Positions 56,133 to 64,000 of a stretch of DNA of 64,000 nucleotides are shown here, piece by piece. Below the pieces are notes generated by a model. The model had not been told where the DNA came from. It saw only the letters and a list, made by a program, of their open reading frames with translations, and made no database searches. This DNA is from Urophycis tenuis. Its lineage: Eukaryota > Chordata > Actinopteri > Gadiformes > Phycidae. Position numbers and translations under genes: made by a program. Position 1 is the first letter of the stretch. Each line of letters begins with the position of its first letter. The stretch is taken from NCBI GenBank assembly GCA_036785325.1, contig JAXIVH010000018.1:2845558-2909557 (forward strand), written 5' to 3'.

Positions 56133-57234
56133 CAAAGATGGTGAAGGGACTAAATATCGTCTGATGATTTCCAATTCCCTTTTGATGTGAATCCATTGGT
56201 TCCGGTATGGCCATCTTGAGCGCTCGCCCCGACGGCCGCATTCACCAAACAGCCTTGAAGGGTCCCTCAAAGGAGCGGCTCCGGCCAGGGAGGTCAGTGG
56301 GCTGCTTCACGTATGGCTGGCTCACATTTTCCTCCAAATCAGCAGACTTTTGGCCTAGAAATAACAGGTCAAACCAATGAATTTAATGAACTCTCCCAGA
56401 CACAAAGGCCGCCTTTTGCCATTTGAACCCCGGATAAAGGGGTATGGGCAGGCCAGCAAGAAGCCTTTCAAAGGGGTTTGTACACAAATGGGCGAGAATG
56501 AAGTCACTCCAGCATCTGCATTGACAAGTTGTTCAAAGTATTGACGCCGGCTCGGCCCTCACACTGGAGCCCTTTGTTCGCGCCTCTGTTTGTGTTCCTC
56601 TGTCACGGACTCTGGAACGCCGCGGACACTCACAGAGTCAGAGCTCCACCGGGGGCTTTTTCACCAATAAAACGGCAATGCAAAAAAAGACTTAGAGAGA
56701 GAGAGAGAGAGAAAAGCAACACCAAACAAAACAGCCAACCAACAAAGCGGCCTTTCCCCAAAAAACTGCAATTATGGTTGGAAAAAAAAAGAAACGATTC
56801 ACTTTCCCACTAATTCGGCTTCTTTTCTTTTCGTCGCCGCCTTTGATTGTCAGACCCTCCCTTGTCTTCTGTCCCTCATTCAGCCTCACTCATTCACTGT
56901 CAGTGCCCCGAGCCCTCTGCCTCCGTGCTCCTCTGCTCGCTGACATCTCACTGCCTTCCTCCACCCACCGCCTCGCGTTCTGCGCCCGTCACTTCCAGCT
57001 CAGGAATCTCCTCGCCGTGCTCTTTTTCCAGCCTCAACTTCCACAGTGGCCTTTGAAAAACAACGATTAAAAACCCAAGTCCCCGGCCAAGACCGGTCCC
57101 GGTGTGAAGTTGTTAAGTGTTTTGGTTTTTCTTTGGTTTTTCGAGAAAGGCACATCTTTTGTCATTAGGTTTTTTTTTTTGTGTTTTCAGTTAATTGAAT
57201 CCATTTGAAAGCCATGGGAAACCTCCATGGGGTG
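56129..57234. other. Unique sequence with TCF/LEF-like words
   Basis: No gene recognised. TCAAAG words lie at 56267, 56468 and 56533. The rest shows no repeat or coding signature. Confidence 0.3.
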
Positions 57235-57236
57235 TC

Positions 57237-57247
57237 TGGGGGGGAGG

Positions 57248-57281
<34 letters not shown>

Positions 57282-57345
57282 GAGAGAGTGAGGGGGGGGA
57301 GGTCAGAGAGTAAGGAGGGGAGGGGGAGGGGGCAGTCCTCAACAG
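57237..57345. repeat. Poly-G tract and G-rich block
   Basis: A G run of about 30 bases lies inside more than 100 bases of G-rich sequence, with strong G-quadruplex potential. The length is assembly-sensitive. Confidence 0.93.
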
Positions 57346-58050
57346 ACATGTTACCCCTCCTTGCTGATTTTGAACTTAGTGCTTCCTGATTGCCTCGTTT
57401 TGAGTCTTAAACTTTGGACAGTGTGGTTCTGTACTGTCACTTCCACACTGCACCAACAGCCAGTAAAACCAACAGCCAGCTGTAAACAGACAGTTAACCA
57501 CCGACCAGACCGCTTTGATGGGGCAGTGAAACAGCTGGGACGGGGAGTGAAAGAGCTCTGATCCGCGTTTACAATGAATATTTTTGCTTCATTCACTGAC
57601 TGGTTTTACTTTAACTCTGTGAAACAACGTTTTGGTCCATTTAGCTCTATTATGTTATCATGACTTTTATGTGCAGCATTTTCATAAAGGAAAGGATAGT
57701 GTAAACATGAACATATTTCTATTTCCATCCCTGCAGGGTACCTCTTCACTTTCACTTCAGCACCAATGAACCAGGATGGAATCCATTAGCATAGAGTAAA
57801 AAACCCTGCCTCCTCTAGAATGATTTCTAATAATCCAATATCATCTTTTCTCCTCACTTCTCCATCATTGTGTGTCTGAAGCAGCCTGTCAGATGTTTTG
57901 TGGACGTCTTTAGAGCGGGTGGCTCTGCTGCTGACCCACTGTCCACTTCTCTCACGCTCCCGCGCCATTCAGCTCTGTTACAGCCGCTCCTCAAGGTTGT
58001 GATGAAAGACTTTATACATACACAGCCTCTGTTCTGCTCTCTCTCATCTC

Positions 58051-58052
<2 letters not shown>

Positions 58053-58097
<45 letters not shown>

Positions 58098-58365
58098 ACA
58101 CCCTTTTGCGTGTCTGTGTTTGTGTCTGTGCGAGTGAATGCACGTGCATTTGTGTGTGAGAGTGTGTGCACAAAACTTGTGTGTGTGTATGTGTGTGTGT
58201 GTCAATGTTAGTTTGTGGACACACATGCATTTGTGTGAGTGTGCGGGTATGCATCTGTGCATGTGTCTGAGTATGCATGTATGATATTATAAGTTTTGTA
58301 CTTGTGCACACACACACTGGAATGCACATGTGTGTGTGCCTGTGTATGTGTCTGCGTATGTGTGT

Positions 58366-58417
<52 letters not shown>

Positions 58418-58423
58418 AGTGTG

Positions 58424-58496
<73 letters not shown>

Positions 58497-58509
58497 CTGA
58501 GTGTGTGTG

Positions 58510-58554
<45 letters not shown>

Positions 58555-58618
58555 CTGTGGGTGTGTGTGTGTCTGTGTGTGTGTGTGTGTGTGTGTGTTT
58601 GTGTGTGTGTGTCTGCCT
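58053..58618. repeat. Long GT-rich microsatellite cluster
   Basis: Several uninterrupted GT runs (58053-58097, 58372-58410, 58439-58491 and 58503-58610) are joined by degenerate GTGTGCATG-type sequence. The Cys/Val open frames are artefacts. Confidence 0.95.
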
Positions 58619-58800
58619 GTGTGCTTAAAATTGTATCTATAAAGTTTAGCATCACCACCGGGTCAGTGGAGATGCGTTCTATAGAGGAGGGGGACACGCG
58701 GCATAGCCTATCCCCCCCCCGCCCCCCCACACCATTACCATAGAAACTACCAGGCCAGGGGTCGGGCCACACCAACAATCACACTCTGCAGCCGATTCCT

Positions 58801-59000
58801 NNNNNNNNNNNNNNNNNNNNNNNNNNNNNNNNNNNNNNNNNNNNNNNNNNNNNNNNNNNNNNNNNNNNNNNNNNNNNNNNNNNNNNNNNNNNNNNNNNNN
58901 NNNNNNNNNNNNNNNNNNNNNNNNNNNNNNNNNNNNNNNNNNNNNNNNNNNNNNNNNNNNNNNNNNNNNNNNNNNNNNNNNNNNNNNNNNNNNNNNNNNN
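58801..59000. other. Assembly gap (200 N)
   Basis: Exactly 200 undetermined bases. It follows the GT cluster and a C run, both difficult to sequence. Confidence 1.
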
Positions 59001-60970
59001 TTTCAAAAAATGTGATGGAAATTAAACCCAAAGTTATAGAAAACGGCAAAAGTTGATGCAATACTAAATGGAAAATAGAATAATACAGCGCTATGGTCCA
59101 GCAGGGTGACATATAAATGGAATAGGCCTATATTGCGACACCTTATGGCAAATTCTGAAAGTGCAGGGTTTTGTTTTTTACCTAACTTCACCATAACATG
59201 TTTCCATCAACGTTCAGTTTCGTCAAGTAAATATTGCTGAACCACCTCATAGGCTTACATATTCTTCAAAGAACAGTTATTATGGATAGCTTATATCTGT
59301 GAGCATCTTATATGACAATCGGCTGAGACAACATAACATCAGGTGGGAAATTATAAACAATTCATACGGCAACTACATTATAGTACGGCAATTTACAGAA
59401 TGGTAAATGTTCCTGTAGTACTTGAGCGCAGCAAAGCAGACTAAACCGGCTCTTGAATGAACGATGCGTCCTAAACAACTTAAAGGGGACGGAACGAATG
59501 AATCAATTATCCCATTTAACATAATAACGTAAATAGAGACTCTCTTGCCGCGATGTTTTGGCCTTACGTCATTAAAGTGGATCAATTAAGCACCAAGCCC
59601 ACCTGCTTCTCGCTATTAACAAATCAGGCTGCATATGGTTTACCATAAGGGTATGGGGGGGGGGCCAGAAACACACCGTGGCATCGGCCTGCTGGGGGTC
59701 TTTCTGTTGCAGAATTTATAACCATATTATTATTTCAGTTCTTCTTACCAAATAATACTATTAGCAGGCAACTAAAGCAATTGTCCCCAACAATGTGTTT
59801 AATTGGTGGGCCAAGAGGACACGTCGTCACGTCTAAATAATAATTATAATAATTATAATAATCATAACAAACACACGCTGTGTGTTGACCGAATGAATTA
59901 ATTGGATACGATTCCGATCAGGAAGATATTGCAGCAATCAACGCAGGCCTAACTGTAATGTACAATATGATGACGTGGCTCATACAGAGTTATCTTTAAA
60001 TCGTATTGTGCCACTGGCCAAAATAAACAAAAACATTTCTCTAACAGGAATAAGTAACATCACTGTGCCTGATGAGAAACACAAAACAGAAGATAACAAA
60101 AAAAAAAGACCAACAATTTAATATAAAAACAAATAAAATGGTGAATATATATTAAAAAAAAATATTGGCCTATAGCCTATTCCTTCTTTCTGTTAAACAT
60201 TAATGGCTTCTCAACTCAGACATTGGGCTGAATGGAGCATAACAACTCATGAAACATCTCACATAATGCACATGTTCCGCTTTGGGCATTTAAAGAAATT
60301 AATTGAAATTCATAAACACAGAATTAGTCTACACTCAATATGGATTGAGTCACTGAAGTCACTCTATAGAGCAGCATGATCACATTTGAACTGCCTATCT
60401 CAGAGACTCAACCAGCATCCAGTTCACATGGGGGGGCGGGGACAAACAATGATGTACCCACTTGGTCATACTTTGCTTTGACCACGAAGTCAAGGCAAAA
60501 TAAGCAAAACTAGCTCTGCCGGCTTGGGTTGAGTTTTTGATGACCAGGGACATGGGACAGGGACAAGACAGATCTTCCTCGTGTGTGTGTGGACTGTACC
60601 CCATTAGTGTTTACAAACTCAGAGTGAAAAAGAAAAGAACATTTGAACAAAATGCAGTTGGGACCGCCAGATACCCCCTGCAGAGGACCCGGTTGCCCCT
60701 CACCTCCCCGCCGCCCCACTCACCCCCCGCACCAAAACAAACATGTAAAGACCACATTGTCACCCTCAACTGAAACTGTCTCTGAAAAGGTTCTCTAAAC
60801 CGCTCTTCCTCGGTGGTGGAAGTCCAGCCAGAGGAAGTGCAATCCCAACACTAATTGGGAAATAAGGAACGTCGGCCCCTGAATGCCCCCCATGGGCTCC
60901 GAGCTTGTTTTTTTTAAATCAGTCAACCGTTGCACAATTATCCACCTGCTACTCCCAATGATGGACTGTT
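59001..60970. other. AT-rich unique sequence, nothing recognised
   Basis: I see no gene, mobile element or strong motif in this stretch. Confidence 0.4.
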
Positions 60971-60972
60971 GG

Positions 60973-61004
60973 GTGGTGGTGGTGGTGGTGGTGGTGGTGG
61001 TGGT
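60973..61004. repeat. (GGT)n microsatellite
   Basis: About ten GGT units, followed by a G-rich tail. Confidence 0.93.
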
Positions 61005-63425
61005 GTGTGGTGGGGGTCTCCCTCTTTTAAACAGAGTATAAATGGCTTTTCAAATGTACGGCTGGCGCCCCGGGACATGCCGCCCCGCCGGCCACTGGGG
61101 CGCTGAATGGAGGCGCTGAATGACCCACCTCCAGGTTTGTGAAATCCACCGCGTGTAAACACGGGCCTCTTGTTCCCCGGGAGCCAGCAGCCCAGAGACG
61201 CCGCCACCAAGCAGATGCCAGAAACGCGAAACCGGCAAATATACGCGAATAACGCGGCGAAGCGTGTTGACTTGTTTCTGTCGAACCTTTGCCCCCGCAT
61301 CGTTGGCTCCCCTCCACACGACAGAGCCATTAGACGCACTTTTAACACCGCGGCCTGCCTCTCCGCGCACCCTTTGACCTTTTCATTCAGGTTGCGACGC
61401 CGCGCCATTGGCTGAGCCATGCTCTGGTGGCGGGGGGTGGGGGTGGGGGTTGGGGGAGGAGGGGGGGAGTGCACACTGTGGAATGGGCAGGTGAATTGGG
61501 GCCATTTCACACAGCTCCAGTCCAATGGCTGACATGAAGGTTTAAAGCCATTGAAAGAAAAAAAGCCAAGATTAGTGTTTCTTTATACTGGCCCAGCGTC
61601 AAACATATTAATCTTTAGCTGTGCATCTGACTGTGAATCTTTTGGGAGGGCTGTTTCTAAGGGCCAGTGTGTGTGCTATTGACAGAGCCAGCATCACAAA
61701 GAAACATCTTGATACAAATAGAGTCCACTACGATGCTTGTTGTCGTCATTTCAGACAACATCCGTAAAGTGAAGTGAACATATTTAGCGGCATGAATATC
61801 AAACCAAGATGTTTGGAAATATCCCGCATTTTCACAACATCTAAGCTAAGCTAACAACAATAGCGTCCCCCATTGAAGTCTCAGTGAGCTCCCCTTTTGA
61901 ATGCCATATAGCCCCAAGAAAAAACAATTCCATTAAGCCCACCACCCCCAACAAAGCCCCACAGAGGACTTGGGAGTCCATAGCCCAAATTGAAAACCAA
62001 TTGTTTGGAATGGAGTTGAGTGGACTATATAACACTTTATAGAAACTCTGTGGCTGGTATTAAACGCAGTTCTCAGGACAGAAAGTGGAAGACAAAGGGA
62101 GGCAGACCGGGGTGTTTGCCCAGGTCAAATTGTGTCAACCTGGGTTACATTCAGATGAGTGCACCGGTGGAAACCGGCTTGAAAAAGGCTCGCGCCGGGG
62201 CCCGGTCCTTAAAGAGAGACCACCGGCTTTCATGTCGCGTCCTGATGTGGTCCCCCGTCTCCGCTCAGCCATGTAGTCGCAGCTGACAGACACACTGCTG
62301 GTCTGGACTGGAGAATGTCCTGGGGGCCATGCGTGTGTGTGTGTGTGCGTGAGACGGGGGGAGATACGGCCCGAGGTGGTCAAGTGCCACGGTTTGTGCG
62401 GTGCGTCGGTTTGTCGAGAGTTAAAGAAGGATCAGTCTTTGTTGAGCATGCTCAAGGGGAATAAATCTGATACGCGGTCACAGAGCAACGTCCGAGTGTA
62501 TTCTGCCCGCCTCACCGAAAGAAGCCACTTGTGTCTTATTCGTTTGAGTGACAAACGCAGGTCGTCCAACTTTGAAGTATCGGGACAGACAGATGCTATC
62601 AAGGAGCAGGTAGTGGGCGTCCTGCTCAAGGATTTTTAAAGGTTGACTACTGACATTGGGGATTGAACCCAGAACCTTTTTTTTCTGCTGGGAGTCAAGA
62701 GCCTAGCTAGGCGGTGTAAGGTATAGAAACTAGAGGTTTAACGAGATGGTCGGAAACCTTGCTGAAAACTAGGTGTATTTAAACCATGCTAATTTATTCA
62801 AATGAATTGCTTTCACACCTCTGAATGGAAGTGTTAGAGGATGCGATTATGTAATTGAAATGTGTTCTCGGATTGATCTACAGTCCTGAGGGAGGTTCAC
62901 CAAAAAAAAAACCCTGGATCATTTGTGTGGAATTAATCATGATGTGCACGCAAGTTTAGTTTCACTGACTTACACTGTGTAGGCTACAATCCGCAGTGAG
63001 CCACAACATACAGCACAGGTTGTACGTATGTACAGGTTCATTCTTGCACAGTTTCACCAGTGCCACCTGTGTAAATACCCCATCTGTACACATCTGGACA
63101 ACCCACAGTGACATCATCACTCACAGACACATTTCCTCTCCAAGGAAAAGCAGTATCTTTTCTTTGATATTACGTCGAACCAGACACACACAGTATGTCA
63201 CCTCATACACACAATCACATTCTGGACTATCCACACGCCTTGTATATCAGCCTCCAAGCAGCAGGTGCATCGGTGAAGGACACACATACACATAAGACCT
63301 CAAAAACACACATGTCCACAGGTCTAAGGCAGCATAGCATCTCTGTTCATCCATAGGTTTTATGATCCTTCCCAGGAAAATAAAAAAGTCTTTAACCTTT
63401 GCTGCGTTATGGAGCTCAGGGTGTA
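61005..63425. other. Unique sequence, nothing recognised
   Basis: GC-rich sequence at 61030-61420 has long open frames on both strands, but none resembles a protein family. Near 62663 the word gggattgaacccagaacct resembles a SINE B-box. No other feature is seen. Confidence 0.35.
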
Positions 63426-63428
63426 GGA

Positions 63429-63470
63429 AGGGGGGGGGGGGGGGGGGGGGGTGGGGGGGGGGGGGGGGTG
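63429..63470. repeat. Poly-G tract
   Basis: Two G runs are separated by a single T, about 38 G in total. The length is assembly-sensitive and G-quadruplex formation is possible. Confidence 0.93.
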
Positions 63471-64000
63471 TGTTGACCATAGAGATTATAGGGTTAACCA
63501 GTGCTACGTTTTGGGCTTAAACCAAAGCTTTTAGGTGTTATGGACGGACCCCCCATGGTAACCTGAAGCAAAGTGAATGCCCGTGATGAATAGGTTTTGC
63601 AAAGCTAATGCATGATGAGCTCTAAATATAACACAACATAACATTTAGATCCTATTTATTAAGACATGTCTTATGTAGATAACTATTTAGGTGTGTTAGT
63701 AAGGTTACTGTCTTTCATCTTCATATTATTACAATACTATTTTTGTGTCCAGCTACATGTGTAGACCTTCAATAATGTGTTAATGTTTATTATCAAGTAA
63801 TTAATATTAAAATGGCAATGTAACATTTCCTTCAACAATAAAAGATTGGAGCATCATTATGATTAGCCTATATGATATGTATGTATTGCAAAACATTGAG
63901 TAACGATCCTCCTTCTAATGGCAAAACTCTTTTTCCGAGTTTGCGTTTCGTGTATAACACATTCTAAGCACTAACAATTAAAGCAGAAACAACATGTTTT
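63471..64000. other. AT-rich end of the window, nothing recognised
   Basis: No gene or repeat family is recognised in this stretch. Confidence 0.4.

Noticed and set aside
58277..58642. Cys/Val-rich 121-codon open frame
   Set aside because: It is a translation of a GT microsatellite.
60938..61525. 195-codon minus-strand open frame in GC-rich DNA
   Set aside because: Low-complexity proline and arginine content, no domain, no splice or start context; likely chance.

Overview
This is vertebrate nuclear DNA, almost certainly from a ray-finned (teleost) fish. It holds four intron-containing protein genes whose products match vertebrate families throughout, and its introns carry typical fish repeats: a DANA/Mermaid-like SINE, several non-autonomous hAT elements, a decayed BED-finger hAT transposon and very long (CA)n/(GT)n microsatellites. 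Nothing looks bacterial or viral. A 200-base run of N lies at 58801-59000. I do not assign a species.

Layout. 1-1528: no recognised gene; a compound CA microsatellite and a poly-C tract. 1652-7235 (+): casr, the extracellular calcium-sensing receptor, six coding exons, 944 aa. 9491-19094 (+): b4galt4, a Golgi beta-1,4-galactosyltransferase, six coding exons, 350 aa, with a 5' non-coding exon near 8.2-8.3 kb and a 3' UTR probably reaching 21.6 kb. Its first coding intron holds a 3.9-kb hAT transposon, itself interrupted by a MITE and a SINE. 21.6-25.2 kb: intergenic. 25550-40319 (+): arhgap31 (CdGAP), twelve coding exons, 1471 aa, with many repeats in its introns. 47329-48225 (-): gsx1, a two-exon ParaHox homeobox gene of 239 aa, convergent with arhgap31. 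48.5-64 kb: no coding gene recognised; microsatellites, a few mobile-element remnants and unique sequence that could hold gsx1 regulatory elements.

The genes do not form one pathway. The order casr - b4galt4 - arhgap31 matches linkage known on human 3q13, whereas gsx1 belongs to the human 13q12 ParaHox cluster, so its place beside arhgap31 reflects rearrangement.

The most interesting signal is how repeats have invaded splice sites. The 5' splice site of b4galt4 coding exon 5 is the first of seven tandem copies, in a 70-bp minisatellite that also carries an acceptor-like motif in each unit. The same exon's 3' splice site sits directly behind a (TG)n tract. In arhgap31, a roughly 25-bp minisatellite with CTGAC in most units runs up to the exon 2 acceptor, a 450-bp GT-rich block abuts exon 3, and exon 7 lies between 80-bp inverted repeats. 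These are testable sources of variable splicing. All exon coordinates were derived by hand from splice consensus and reading-frame continuity.
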